Positions 1 to 10,261 are shown, counted from the first letter of the stretch. The stretch: 64,000 nucleotides of DNA from Trichomonas vaginalis G3 (GCF_026262505.1 NC_067203.1:25959411-26023410); one strand, 5' to 3'. Made by a program: numbers and translations. The notes: a model not told the origin generated them from the sequence alone.

Positions 1-790
1 TCGGGTTAGATATACCCTTCTACCCTAAATTTATTTTTGTGCTATGTTTTCATACGTGTGAGGGTGGTGATATCATTTATTTTTAAGTTTATTTTTTTAT
101 AAATGACAGAACAAAAATAAAGCATTTCTACTCAACAGGAATGAGACCCTTACTGACTATGTATTCGTTTAATGCTTGATGAAAACAATGGTACATATTA
201 TCGTATGGGTATACACAACGTCTGTTTCCATCGTCGTCGTATATGTAGAGCTCAAATCCAGTCCAACCTTCTTTTGTACAATATGTAGCTTTATTTAAGT
301 ATGCATTTATGTAGATAAGGCAATTTTCTTCATCGCTCCAGAAATAATTTTTGTTCTTTGTTGAAATAGTTTTCGTTCCTCTGCGACCATAAGGAATGTA
401 TGCAATGAACTTTGCGTCATAAGGGATTGTAATATATTCAGGGTTTCTTTCATCGTCAATGGGTCTGTCTTTGTTAAAATGCATGTTTCTCAGTTTTACT
501 TGAGTTTTGAATAGTTCACGGAAACGTTCTGGGAAAGAGTCATAGTAAATGTAGTCGGACATGTCTTTGTAATGAAATAAAAAATTAAAAAAAATAAAAA
601 TAAGGTTATTTTTTATTTAGTGAGGACGGTAGTGAATTCGTTAGTGAAGTCGTTAGTGGTTGGTGGTTTTGTAAATATTTAAGGTTAAGTTTGTGTTGCC
701 GTTTGTGTTGTAAATATACGTTACCGGTTTCGTAAAGTGTCAAAACCGCTAAGTGGTGTACGGAGGCGCGCAGTGCCACAGTACACGACT
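1..790. other. Possible remnant of a further large element
   Basis: This stretch looks unlike the host DNA beside it. It holds a T-rich leader running into a TAAATG start (around 88-103, + strand) and another T-rich leader before the 144-residue gene on the minus strand. Both resemble the leaders in front of the Polinton genes elsewhere in the window. The part from about 606 to 790 is rich in G and T on the + strand. No Polinton terminal repeat and no gene shared with the two recognised copies is present, so membership of that family is only an inference. It is a fossil fragment at best, cut off by the window edge. Confidence 0.3.
128..562 (-). CDS. Unknown 144-residue protein
   Basis: I do not recognise this protein. 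It begins MSDYIYYDSF, is rich in tyrosine, aspartate and asparagine, and has no signal peptide or membrane segment. The middle (about residues 45-110) alternates hydrophobic and polar residues as beta strands would (YITIPYDAKFIAYIPYG, then FELYIYDDDG). The ATG follows a T-rich leader ending in TTATTTCATTACAAAGAC, like the leaders of the Polinton genes in this window, so the gene probably belongs to a large mobile element and not to the host. It has no counterpart in either Polinton copy here. Confidence 0.45.
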   Translation of the reverse strand: MSDYIYYDSFPERFRELFKTQVKLRNMHFNKDRPIDDERNPEYITIPYDAKFIAYIPYGRRGTKTISTKNKNYFWSDEENCLIYINAYLNKATYCTKEGWTGFELYIYDDDGNRRCVYPYDNMYHCFHQALNEYIVSKGLIPVE

Positions 791-1485
791 TAGGGATACT
801 AACTACTTCATTAACTAAAATCATTTCGCAGAATCCTTGTTCGATTTTGTTTATGATTGAAAAAATTGTTGAGAAATAATTGTAAGATTGAATTCTATCC
901 CCTTTTGTGGTTCCTTTAAGTTTATTTACTATATTATGGAACATCGTATAAGTTGCATTGGGAATATTCAATTCTTTTGCAAAAATTTCTTTGCATTGAG
1001 GAACATTATCAGAATTTGCTAATTCATAGACTTTTTTCCTGCTTGCAACTTAAGAATTTTTGGTATATTGTTACTCGGCTTGCATTGCTTTGCTCTATGC
1101 TCGTGTTTAATTACTGGAATGAAGAAAAGTTGACCATTTTCATGAGTCTTTACAAGCTCCATGCAAAATTGGCAGTTAGGACAACGAAACTTTTTTCCTT
1201 GCTCAAAATTTAATGGATAAAAAGAATTATATGAATCTTTTGCAATAAATATAGCAGCTTCTGTAGGATCTGTAAATTTTAATTTGCTATATCTTTCCTT
1301 GAGAATTGGAATTGGGGATTTTCAGGTATTTCCATTCTATATTTCAATTTTTTACGGGAATTCAATTCATTTTGAATTAAATCCAGCATATCAGCTCCAT
1401 CTCCTTTTTCTTCATCAACAATAGCTTGGATGGATACTGATATAGTTTGATTCTCTTCCACTATTGTCGGTTCGCTTTCCGACAT
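606..1485 (-). pseudogene. Decayed zinc-finger protein gene (possibly MULE-like transposase)
   Basis: The likely start is the ATG of MSESEPTIVEE at 1485. The first open stretch ends at 1279. The reading then continues in other frames: a stretch with CPNCQFC followed by HENGQ and HEHRAKQC (about 1060-1210) looks like a C2C2H2-type zinc finger, and a helical stretch (KEIFAKELNIPNATYTMF) lies near 900-990. At least two frame changes are needed to read through, so the gene is dead or mis-assembled. FLYWCH/WRKY-like fingers of this general layout are common at the N-terminus of MULE transposases, but no DDE core is visible. The last part (606-790) is compositionally different and may come from the neighbouring element remnant. 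Confidence 0.35.
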
Positions 1486-1619
1486 GAGATAAAATTGAAG
1501 GTTTAACGTACTTTTGATACTCTGAGTTAAAAAAAGATTTCTTAACATAATTTGATTTATTGGTCCTTAAAAAATTCTGATTCAAAATTGAATTGAATCG
1601 AACGAGTTTTCCTTTTGAG

Positions 1620-1624
1620 TCATT
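1620..1624 (+). promoter_or_regulatory. Initiator (TCATT) of the HP1-like gene
   Basis: TCATT, 11 nt before the ATG at 1635, fits the trichomonad initiator TCA-Y-W that normally lies within about 20 nt of the start codon. It supports the ATG at 1635 as the original start. Confidence 0.5.
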
Positions 1625-1634
1625 TCAAATATTC

Positions 1635-2064
1635 ATGAGAAAGAAAAAAATTCTAGCAATTTCAAATATTTTTGATTTGATTGAATTCAAAAGTGTCACA
1701 AATATTCAATGAGAAGAGAAAAGAGATCGAATATGTTGTTTCTGAGCGAATAGTCAAGCAATATTTCGTTAAGTACAAAGATCAGCATCCGGAAAAAAAT
1801 AAATGGGTATATCAAAATGAGATTCCGCAAGAAATATTTGAAAAATATCTAGAAACGAAGAAAACAGAAAATATTGATGAAATGTTACGCTGTACTCGAA
1901 TTGTTCATGTTGTTGATCAAGATAAAAAAGAATTTTATCTTGAATTTTCAAAAAAAAATCAAATTCATCACATATTAAACAAGAATCTAGATGAAGAACA
2001 TCAAAAGGCTTATATAGATTATCTTGAAAGTTTACTCAAACTTGAAATAAAAAATAAAAATTAA
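1635..2064 (+). pseudogene. HP1-like chromo / chromo-shadow protein, frame disturbed
   Basis: The long open frame (1681-2064) has no ATG at its start. Its first half reads EYVVSERIV then QYFVKYKDQHPEKNKWV, which fits a chromodomain (aromatic cage positions, the VKY/VKW strand, the N-x-W turn). Its second half reads RIVHVVDQDKKEFYLEF, ending in YIDYLESLLKL, which fits a chromo-shadow domain with its C-terminal helix. HP1-family proteins bind methylated histone H3 and dimerise through the shadow domain. The ATG at 1635 has a good initiator but is in a different frame, so one indel separates start and body: either a pseudogene or a sequence error in an A-run. The stop lies just inside the target duplication of the neighbouring DNA element. 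Confidence 0.45.
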
Positions 2065-2069
2065 ATTAA

Positions 2070-3209
2070 GGGTTGACCGACCTAAATTGAGAGGACGTAA
2101 TCCTCCCGATTTTTTCATTTTCAGCCTTGGTAAAATACCCTCGAAAACTCAAAAAAATTGACTTGTGTCCATTTAAAAGGGTTCGTCGAGAGGTGTTAAA
2201 TTATTGATTTTCAGGATCGTAACTCATAATTTTTTACAATCATATTAAAATTATGCGAGAAAACAAGCAAAAATATTCGTTATTTTAGTATCAAATACTA
2301 CAAATCCTAGATTGCAATATATTTTAGCACGTAAAATTCCAAAATTTACCGTAATTGAATAAAATTTACAATAAACCAGATTTCAATATCTGAATAATTC
2401 AGCTTGAATTACTATTCTATAAAATCTGTTACACATGGATATATGGTGTTAGGAATCAATATTTTGATTATAAGATTAATACAAAAAAACTTTGGGATAT
2501 TATTCTCATTTTGCAAAACACTTCAATTTGGAACGGAATAAATATATATTCAGCAATAATTAATTCTTTTTGCCGTTTGTAATTCTAGCAACATTCCAAA
2601 ATGGAGGAGTTTTTTAAAAATAAAGAAATTTTTTATAGAAAAAAATCAAAACAAAAAAACTTATTTTCAAACTATCTTTTTCAAACCTTTAATCATCAAA
2701 AACACAATTGTTAATATTCATTCTTTCTATTGTGCTATTCGAATAGTACGATTTATACTTTTTTTGCTAATTTATTAAATACGTCGAATCCGCGGAGGAG
2801 CGCTGTTGCAAAATGATCTATGATGTGTAGTGGTGTTTTGATAAAAAGAGGTCGGTCAACGTTTTTGTGTTTTTTCAACCTCATTATTTTTCTGATTTAT
2901 CTGTTGCATTATATCAAGGGTACAATAATGCATGATATGTCACTGTTTTTATCTAAAAATTCCATAGTATTTCTGTAAAAAATTTATCCATAAAATTTTT
3001 TCCAATCGAAAGAAAAATCGAAAAAATTTGAAATTTTTATAGAACAATATTGTGACCGAAAATTCATTCTCGTTGCATACATCTCATTAAGGTAAAACAT
3101 TATCTGAAACAACCATGTTTTAAAAAATTATAGATAACGAGATATTTGATACTTAATATCAATAAATTTTGAATGCCCTCTCAAAAATTGAATGGACGTC
3201 GGTCAACCC
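2070..3209. mobile_element. Non-autonomous TIR DNA transposon with 9-bp target duplication
   Basis: The element begins GGGTTGACCGAC and ends with the exact reverse complement GTCGGTCAACCC. It is flanked by a perfect 9-bp direct repeat TTAAATTAA (2061-2069 and 3210-3218). It holds no coding sequence. A 9-bp duplication fits the Mutator/MULE superfamily, which is known in trichomonads. A further inverted copy of the end motif, GGTCGGTCAAC, lies inside at 2850-2860, suggesting an older, shorter form or a nested insertion. It landed between the HP1-like gene and a convergent helical-repeat gene. Confidence 0.8.
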
Positions 3210-4365
3210 TTAAATTAACCCTCGTTAGGATATCGTTGCAAATAAAGATCTGTTTCTCAGAAAGATCCTGATTTTCTGATAAATATTCTGTTGTAACTTC
3301 TACAAGGTTTAAGATATGAAAAACATTTTTGAATATTTCATCGCTATCAAATCTGCGGAAACATCTGGAATATAATTTCAAATATTTGTGAAGATTTGAA
3401 TTCTCAATTGCATAATTAATTAAAAATTCATGTGAATTTAAAAAATCGGTAGATGAAATTTGCATGGGTATAAGAGGAAGTACACAATAATACCCCTGAA
3501 CTACATACTCTGTAAATGAATAGTGAGGAGAAAGACTTCGCAGAATTTCAAGTGTTTTTATGAATTCTAAAGCCATCTCAGATGTTATATCGACTGCTTT
3601 ATAAAATAAAACTATAAATTTGAGAAGATAAACAAAATCTTCGTTATTTATAATTGAATTCACGTCATTAAAAAAGTTGAAATAATTTGATATTAGTATA
3701 TCCGAACATGGAAGAGCAGTTGCATATCCTGGGTAATATTTTAATAATTTTGTAAAGAAATTTGCAATTGCATAAGTTGAATATTGATTTTCGTACTCAA
3801 TAATACTAGAAAAAATTTCTTTCTTGAGTAAAACTGCGTTTTGGAAGAATTCAACGTCAAGAATATTGTTTTTAATCAAAGCAATAAATGTATCGATGAT
3901 ATAGAGAGAATTGTCACTGCTGCTTATGAAACGTAATATCTCATCATATTGATCGGAAAATGTTGATAAATAAAGGTATTGTATGTTATCTAAAGCTTTA
4001 AAATGAATTAATTTTAATGAAAAAATGAAAAAAATCTGGTTAATATAATGCGATAAATATTCGAATAAATTTTCCAGTAGTATCAAATCTATTTGAAAGA
4101 TATTCGAAGAAGTGATATTTTGAATTGTGAATTTTAATATTGTTTCATTTTGTGTAGATTGCTCGATAATGAAATGTATCAAAAGATTCATTGAATATGA
4201 GTCAATGGAAAAGCTTAAATCCTTAGGGATATCCAAAATAAATCTTAATAAAGAAGATTCGTCTTGAAAATTAGCTTCCGAAAGTTCTATTTCAGTCGGA
4301 GCTGGAAGATTCCGATCATTTATGAATCTCGAAACGACAGAAAATTTGTATTGTTTATATTTCAT
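3181..4365 (-). CDS. Helical-repeat (armadillo/HEAT-like) host protein
   Basis: This is a 394-residue all-helical protein with no signal peptide or membrane span. Runs of paired amphipathic helices (for example residues 55-130 and 190-330) resemble the many ARM/HEAT-type hypothetical proteins of trichomonads. No catalytic motif is seen and I cannot name a partner. The ATG at 4365 has an initiator TCATT 7 nt upstream (4373-4377), which supports this start. The last nine codons are read from the end of the 2070-3209 transposon. Without the insertion the frame would run about a dozen codons further into the convergent neighbour before stopping, so the insertion has only swapped the tail. A paralogous fold occurs at 31533-32864. 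Confidence 0.65.
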   Translation of the reverse strand: MKYKQYKFSVVSRFINDRNLPAPTEIELSEANFQDESSLLRFILDIPKDLSFSIDSYSMNLLIHFIIEQSTQNETILKFTIQNITSSNIFQIDLILLENLFEYLSHYINQIFFIFSLKLIHFKALDNIQYLYLSTFSDQYDEILRFISSSDNSLYIIDTFIALIKNNILDVEFFQNAVLLKKEIFSSIIEYENQYSTYAIANFFTKLLKYYPGYATALPCSDILISNYFNFFNDVNSIINNEDFVYLLKFIVLFYKAVDITSEMALEFIKTLEILRSLSPHYSFTEYVVQGYYCVLPLIPMQISSTDFLNSHEFLINYAIENSNLHKYLKLYSRCFRRFDSDEIFKNVFHILNLVEVTTEYLSENQDLSEKQIFICNDILTRVNLRVDRRPFNF

Positions 4366-4372
4366 TATTCGA

Positions 4373-4377
4373 AATGA
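4373..4377 (-). promoter_or_regulatory. Initiator (TCATT) of the 394-residue gene
   Basis: On the minus strand TCATTTCGAATA precedes the ATG at 4365. It matches TCA-Y-W and fixes the start. Confidence 0.55.
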
Positions 4378-5911
4378 TAAACTTCAAAATCTAAAATTTA
4401 TTTTTTTACAATATATTTCATCCTATTGTCAAGGCTAAATTTTTCACCGGAAGTGTATCAAAAATTGATAAGATTTACGGTGATCTAATTATGACAATTC
4501 AATGCATCTCGTGATATAAGAATAAACACAACTGATAATAACTAATAATTGAGTCAAATAACTAAATTATGTGTTATATTTTACACATATTTCTTCAATT
4601 TTGTAATAAATGGATGTTTAACACTAATTTTTTAAGGACTTCGACTTTAGCATCACATAAATATGTTATTTTCTATATTAAAACGTAATTTTGGTGGTCT
4701 TAGAATAGAAAAATATGCAATATTCGTGGAGATAATGAGGGTTCTTAAACATGTTCTTAAAAATAAATAAAATAATACAAATCTTTATTCAATCTTTTGA
4801 TATTGTTGGTCCTCTCTTTGTGAAAATACTTAACTTCAAAGAGTATTATGTTTTACCTAGTGAGGACCTTAAGTTTGCAAAAACATAATAAAAGTAAAAT
4901 AAAAAAGATCGGATTTATCACAAAACTTTGAGTATTATAGGATTTAATATATTTTCTTAGTAGATTATATGATTTAGTTTCTTAAAATCTAAAGTATTTC
5001 TTGAGGAAAATATAAATTGAAATTCAAAAAGTAAAAAAATGTAAACAAATCAAATTTTAAATGGACCAAATTTTGATTTTTCATTCGTTTTCTCATTATC
5101 GAAAAAAATTTGGAAAGCTAAGAAGTCAATAACAAGTTATATAATACAACAAAACCCACATCGGATATGTTTTCATCAAATAGTCTCCTAGATTTATTAT
5201 GAAATTAAAATATCATGATATTTTAAGGGCTTTTGATTTCAATATTAGAATTATTCAGTTATGTCGTGCTAATATCAATTGCTTTATACAATTAATCGTT
5301 TACAAGCTGCAAAAATCGAACAATAATTTGACTTTGTAAAAAAAGTGCGTCATTTTTATTCGTTATACTTACAAAATGTAAACATTACGAGAAACATTTA
5401 CATTTGTAAATGTAACAAGTAAATACATCAGATTTAAATTGTAAATGTAGTTTATCTCTCTCATCTCCTTTTTAAAAGGTATTACATACATACGAACGCA
5501 TGGGTCACTCAATAATTAGCGTGATAATAATTGAGGATAGACTGTAATCGTAATTTTATTTTTGGACTTATATTTCGACATTTTGAAGTCGCTTGAAAGT
5601 CTTGCAAATGATTAAATTTGGAAAATTTGACCTAAGTCTGCATTATTTTGATGACTTAAACAATTCTATAAATATGTTTTCCTAAAAATTTAAAAAGATA
5701 TAATTTCAATTTCCCTAAATTTATGTAATTCATATATCACCAAAATATTTGGACTGCATTTCGTTTGTCTGCACCTAATTAAAGTCTAAATACCAATTAA
5801 TTTTGGAGTTGCATTGCTTTTAATGTAAAAATGCACGTTTAGAAAAAGACGATAACAATTAAATTACAAAATCGATAACGACGACGATTAAATTACAAAA
5901 TCGATAGCCTC
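4378..5911. other. Intergenic, no gene seen
   Basis: AT-rich DNA with stops in all frames. The only structure noted is an imperfect palindrome around 5393-5415 (TTACATTT / AAATGTAA) and a short direct repeat of about 20 bp around 5851-5905 next to the LRR fragment. No transposon ends or RNA gene were found by eye. Confidence 0.5.
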
Positions 5912-6169
5912 TCATCCTCTAAAGGCATTCTGTTCGATAAATCTGATACAACTAGGTAATTGGACCTTTTTCAGCCGATAACAATAATTAAAACATCCTT
6001 GGCTAATATTTGTTAAGTCACCAGAAATTTTAACTTCTTCTAGGTTGTAACAATAATAAAAAGCATAGCTTCCAATTGAACTGCATTCAAGAATAGTAAT
6101 ATTAACTAATGTATAATTGGAATAATATTCTTCTTCTTGAATATTTCCTCGAATTACCACTTCATTCAT
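5912..6169 (-). pseudogene. BspA-type leucine-rich-repeat gene fragment
   Basis: This 85-residue reading frame carries two TpLRR/BspA-type repeats: IGSYAFYYCYNLEEVKI, then a second unit with GCFNYCYRLKKVQLPS and FIEQNAF. BspA-like proteins are one of the largest gene families of trichomonads and are often on the surface. Family members are usually several hundred residues long, so this is a short relic whose 3' part is missing. An initiator-like TCATTCAAT lies about 20 nt before the ATG at 6169, so the promoter end is original. It sits 75 bp from the left end of the hAT element. Confidence 0.65.
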
Positions 6170-7098
6170 TATCCAGAAAAATTGAATGATGAAATTCTGG
6201 GGTTGAAATTTCTAAATCAATACTAAATCCAATTGTTATATGTATAGGGCTGTACAAGATTTAAAAAAACATTGCCGGGTTACCGTAGAGGCCTAAAAAA
6301 ATCGCGCCTCGGCGGCAAGCCGCCTCGGCATTAAGAATGCGCATCTAAATTTTTATATGTCCTTCTTTCTTTTATTTTTCCCTTCCCTTTCTTTTCTTTT
6401 TCTTTTTTTCCTCCTCTTGCTCTCATTTACCTTTTTTTCCTTTTCTCATCATTTTTCAAAATTTAAAATTTTTATCAAAAATCTTGCCTATAAAAGCAGA
6501 CTATGGAACCTTTTAATGCCTCTTAATCAATATTATACAGCATAAAGCATATTAAATGAAAGTAATTACGTATAAATTTATTTTATTATCTTATTTATTA
6601 ATTCTTTAGCATGTATTGTTTAATATTAACTTTTCTGTACATTAAATATGATATCTCCAAAGTATGAATGCCTTGTAACGAAACGAAAACTTAATTTTAT
6701 GTTGAATATTTGTCACAAACATTAGATTATTAAAATATATGTTGGATATCCCTTAGTATGAGACTTCATGACTCTTGTTGTCTAACATGAACTTTGGATT
6801 GCAAGCTCTGTGGTTAACGAACATAAATTAATTGTAAAGTTTTCAAAAATTTTCATTGTTTCTATCAGCATCTATTTTTCCTTTAAAATAATATATTTGT
6901 ATGAATACAATATTTAGTAATTTTTTTATTTCCCATAATTTCATTCAAAATTTCAGAAAAAATTAATTTCTATTCAATATTATTTCAGCTTCAAAACACT
7001 TCATTCTTATAGATGTTGATTCACTAAAGTGTGATTCTATTTATATGAGGTAGGGGCATGAGGCTCGGCAAGTCTTATTGCTTTTTACCTCAATTTAG

Positions 7099-7186
7099 GT
7101 ATTAAATAATTATAATGATTCATAGTGGCCGCTGCTGACTGGCCATCAGCACTCCCCTGGCCAAGATTAATATAATTATTTAATAC
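7099..7186. repeat. Inverted repeat inside the hAT 3' flank
   Basis: GTATTAAATAATTATA (7099-7114) is repeated exactly in inverse at 7171-7186. The 56-nt spacer holds a second nested inverted repeat built on TGGCCA and GCTGA/TCAGC. This could fold as a cruciform or long stem-loop. It lies 3' of the transposase gene and may serve as an mRNA end signal or be a trace of a small palindromic insertion. Confidence 0.6.
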
Positions 7187-7367
7187 TTATCCAGTTTTAC
7201 ATCAATAACAACAAAGCTAATCAATCATCATTCAGAAATGCGGGAAATTACTACTAATATTAAAGATTGATAGACATTAGGCTGGCCACCTTCTGTCTAA
7301 TATCTTTACGAATAAAAATAATACTTTTTAAAACAAATTATTTAATAAATTTTATTAAAAAACAAAA

Positions 7368-9503
7368 TCAAATATCAAATTGATCATCATTCAACTTGAT
7401 GAAGAAGCGGCATGCTACATATTCTTCTTTGCATGATTCGTTCATTGAATTTCTTGTCTTTCGCAATTCAGATATTACACGTTCTACATCTGCTTCACTG
7501 CACGAAAGTGACATCATCCTTTTTCCAATTGGTCTTATTGCTTTTAGTTGCTTTATGCCATTCATGTACCAAAACTTGCCATCATTTTGAGCAAGATGAT
7601 GACCATTTATAAGATGGGAATCATCTTGCTCTATGAAGAAATCGTAAGCATCACTCAATTCCTTGGCTCTATCGTCTTTATTGATCGTTGGATCAACTGT
7701 TGATTCGGCAATTGCTCTTTGTCTGAGGATTGTTATCATGAATGTGTATAGATCTTTTATCTCTTCATCTACAACATCCCAGACCAAGGAATTCCTCGAA
7801 CCATCGGCATTTGTTTCGGCTGCATGATCGTCGTTAAGCATTTGTTCCTCTTCTGCTTGCTGGATCTCTTCATCATGCTCGGCTACCTCGTCAACACGTT
7901 CTGTTCGTTCTTCTTCAAGGATTTCGCCGAGTTTCTCAAATGTGATCTCGCGATTGATGATCCTCAGGGAAGGAATCGTTGGGACTTGCACATCTTTCAA
8001 CTGCATTATAGGTGGATAGCTTGTCTTTCCTCCAAAACCCTTCTTGTCTCTGATGATCTTCCTTGCTAACGGTGTAAAGCCGAAAGCAAACCGAAGCAAA
8101 TCAATTCTACCATATTCTTTCATATCATTTTTGAATATTGTAGTGATTGATCGGAGAATCTCTTCACCATCTGGCGTTAATCTTCCTGCCATTTCATCCA
8201 ACATCCCTTGGCACTGTTGTATCATCAGGAATGCATAAGCACCCATGGACTTGTTGGATTCCAGCCATAATTGAAGTTGCTTTAATGGCTTGAATATCAT
8301 TAAAGCATCTTTAAAGAGTGGAGGAATTCCATCACGTGTCCATTGTAACTGTTCACGTGTAGCTCTGGAAAGGGATAGTGGAAGATCTCCACTTCTTAAA
8401 GCAGTATTAATTGTTTCCAGATTATCAAAGATGAAAAACAGAGTATCATATATGTAGAGCCAGCGAGTTTCCGGGATTGATGGAACCCTGATCTTGTATC
8501 TCGCTCTCATATCGTGATTCTTAAAGATAATGATAATCTGGTGAACTCTATTCATCAGTTCATTCAACAATGGACATTGCTTACGTGCGTGGACAATAGC
8601 ATTGTTCAAGACGTGGTTAAGGCAACGAATGTACACGGTTTGTAAGCCAGGGAAAAGGGCTCCTTCTGGCCTCCAGTGGCAGAGTCCTTTAACCTGGGCT
8701 GGCAAACCATCTCCGACTACTCCAGCTACGTGGTTTTTATTAACCTTAAGAGAATCAAACCACGTATGGTAGTCCTCGTATGTCCAATTAGTCGAAATTG
8801 TTGTGTCGAAGAATTGGTGGCGATCTGTTTTGCCTGGATTGCACACACAAGAGAATAGACCATGACGGCTGCCGTGTGTTCCGCAGTCCAGGGAAATTGA
8901 GAAGATGCGGAATTCCTCGCAGAACTTTAGGCCCCGAGAGGAGTCTGTTTTGCCTAAAGTAATCAATGCCTCTCTGACACCGCGCCGTGTGAACTCAATG
9001 TCTGGGATTGTAAAGTTGATGCCCTGTTCGCGATTGACTTTATTTTTAAGCCATTTGGCGAAGCTCTCTAGGAAGCTTTTAAATGCTGGCTTCATTGTGG
9101 CATAAAGGCTTATATCTAGGCTCGCAATAAGCCTGGCAATGATCTCTTCTAACGAAGGATCATTACCAGAGCCAACTGCTTGCTGAGTATTCTCAACTTG
9201 GTGCTCAGCAGGAACGTAGTTGGGCATTGGGAGTAAAAATTTGCACTTATGATCTTTAAAATCATTTTTCCTGCTTTTTTTAATGCATCGCACGAACTGC
9301 CCTTGAACTAATGTTTCACTACATTCGGCACAGTATGTAAAGAGCCTTCCTTTGTCTGATTGATTAGGCTCATTCTCATAATAGCCGATCGTAGTGAAAC
9401 ATTTTTTTCCACACTTTGTTTCCAATGTTTCAGGAGTTGGTGGATATTTCGTCTTCTTAAATGGAATCCACTCATCATATACATGAGGATCCCATGCAGT
9501 CAT
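7368..9503 (-). CDS. hAT transposase
   Basis: A 711-residue open frame. Residues 55-90 form a BED-type zinc finger (C58-x2-C61, then H85-x-C87). The RNase-H-like core shows the first Asp in ISLDCGTH (about 206), the second in VVGDG (265), and the hAT block CLNHVLNNA (294-302). ETRWLYIYD follows about 55 residues later. The C-terminal dimerisation block reads WYMNGIKQLKAIRPIGKRM, followed by CSEADVERVISELRKTRNSM, which corresponds to the conserved hAT C-terminus. It cuts and pastes the element through the terminal inverted repeats. Between about 510 and 560 there is an acidic insert rich in Glu. No stop or frame break is present. The start follows a T-rich leader without an obvious host initiator. 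Confidence 0.85.
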   Translation of the reverse strand: MTAWDPHVYDEWIPFKKTKYPPTPETLETKCGKKCFTTIGYYENEPNQSDKGRLFTYCAECSETLVQGQFVRCIKKSRKNDFKDHKCKFLLPMPNYVPAEHQVENTQQAVGSGNDPSLEEIIARLIASLDISLYATMKPAFKSFLESFAKWLKNKVNREQGINFTIPDIEFTRRGVREALITLGKTDSSRGLKFCEEFRIFSISLDCGTHGSRHGLFSCVCNPGKTDRHQFFDTTISTNWTYEDYHTWFDSLKVNKNHVAGVVGDGLPAQVKGLCHWRPEGALFPGLQTVYIRCLNHVLNNAIVHARKQCPLLNELMNRVHQIIIIFKNHDMRARYKIRVPSIPETRWLYIYDTLFFIFDNLETINTALRSGDLPLSLSRATREQLQWTRDGIPPLFKDALMIFKPLKQLQLWLESNKSMGAYAFLMIQQCQGMLDEMAGRLTPDGEEILRSITTIFKNDMKEYGRIDLLRFAFGFTPLARKIIRDKKGFGGKTSYPPIMQLKDVQVPTIPSLRIINREITFEKLGEILEEERTERVDEVAEHDEEIQQAEEEQMLNDDHAAETNADGSRNSLVWDVVDEEIKDLYTFMITILRQRAIAESTVDPTINKDDRAKELSDAYDFFIEQDDSHLINGHHLAQNDGKFWYMNGIKQLKAIRPIGKRMMSLSCSEADVERVISELRKTRNSMNESCKEEYVACRFFIKLNDDQFDI

Positions 9504-9689
9504 AATAAAAATAAAGCTTTTTGAATATATTCAATTTTTAAATGATATTTTCACGGGTTAAATATAAAATAAAGAATAAGATGTAAATTATTAAAATATT
9601 TAATTTTAAATTTTGAACCCGTGATAAATATTTTTTTGCATTGTTATTAATAATGAAAAATAAAGCTTATTTCAATGAAAATTGTTCTG

Positions 9690-10215
9690 CAAATTTATTT
9701 CACTTTTGACCTCACTTTTTCCGTAATTCAATTTTTTACTTTTAATATTTTAGATCTTCATAATATCATTTGAAAAATTAACCATATAAAAAAATCAAGT
9801 TATCAATTCACTTTTTCCGTAATTCAAAAATCAAAAATATAAATAATATATCTTTTTATCAAATATTATTATTATATTCTATGAAAAATGAGGTCCGGAA
9901 ATTTTGCGGATTCCAGTAACTCAATTTTACCGAAAAAAGTGCAGTAAACTATTCAAAATACGGAAAAATTGGTGTAAACTAATGATTTTACGGTAAAATC
10001 ACGGAAAGTCCCGGAAGAATATATGTGCCTATATGAAATTATACAAAAATGAATCAAACGCATTTTAAAAGATTGTTCTTGTATTATAAATGCTATTCGC
10101 AGATTTATTAGTTGAAGAAAATTACCAAATTTTTGCCGATTTACAAAAAATGATTTACAAAGCATATTTTTATAAGGCTTAAAAAATCTTTAAAATATGA
10201 CCGGTGACGGAAATC
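9690..10215. repeat. Subterminal CGGAAA-type motif cluster of the hAT element
   Basis: Short motifs of the form CGGAAA, CGGTAAA or their complements TTTCCG/TTTACCG recur about a dozen times, for example TTTTTCCGTAATTCA twice, GGTCCGGAAATTTTGCGG, TTTACGGTAAAATCACGG and GGTGACGGAAATCC. hAT transposases are known to bind clustered subterminal motifs. That this cluster is the binding region is an inference. Confidence 0.5.
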
Positions 10216-10261
10216 CATGGTAACCAACCGCGGTTCCCGTTTGGAATGCCATATATATGTA

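Larger units (their letters stand above)
6245..10253. mobile_element. hAT superfamily DNA transposon
   Basis: The 4,009-bp element is flanked by the 8-bp direct repeat TATATGTA (6237-6244 and 10254-10261), the length expected for hAT. Its ends are imperfect inverted repeats: TAGGGCTGTACAAG on the left, and TATGGCATTCCAAA on the right read inward. They share the pattern TA-x-GGC-4x-CAA. The transposase lies on the minus strand at 7368-9503. A GC-rich hairpin (GGCGGC-AA-GCCGCC, 6311-6324) and a 16-bp inverted repeat lie in the 3' flank. The 5' flank is dense in CGGAAA/CGGTAAA motifs. The duplication is AT-rich, so chance agreement cannot be fully excluded. The transposase is open, so the element looks whole. 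Confidence 0.72.

Noticed and set aside
953-1213. 86-codon + strand frame
   Set aside because: It lies antisense to the decayed zinc-finger gene, whose protein pattern is far more credible.
5393-5415. Palindrome TTACATTT / AAATGTAA as a transposon end
   Set aside because: No partner repeat or target duplication was found nearby, and such AT-rich palindromes arise easily by chance here.
6357-6545. 62-codon frame rich in Phe, Leu and Ser
   Set aside because: It is a translation of a pyrimidine-rich stretch inside the hAT 3' flank and looks like low-complexity noise.
6236-7200. The 16-bp inverted repeat at 7099-7186 considered as the end of the hAT element
   Set aside because: It has no 8-bp duplication around it and no match near 10250, whereas the 6245 and 10253 ends have both.
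7396-9105. Several short open frames on the + strand opposite the transposase
   Set aside because: They are antisense shadows of the hAT transposase, with no domains and no initiators.
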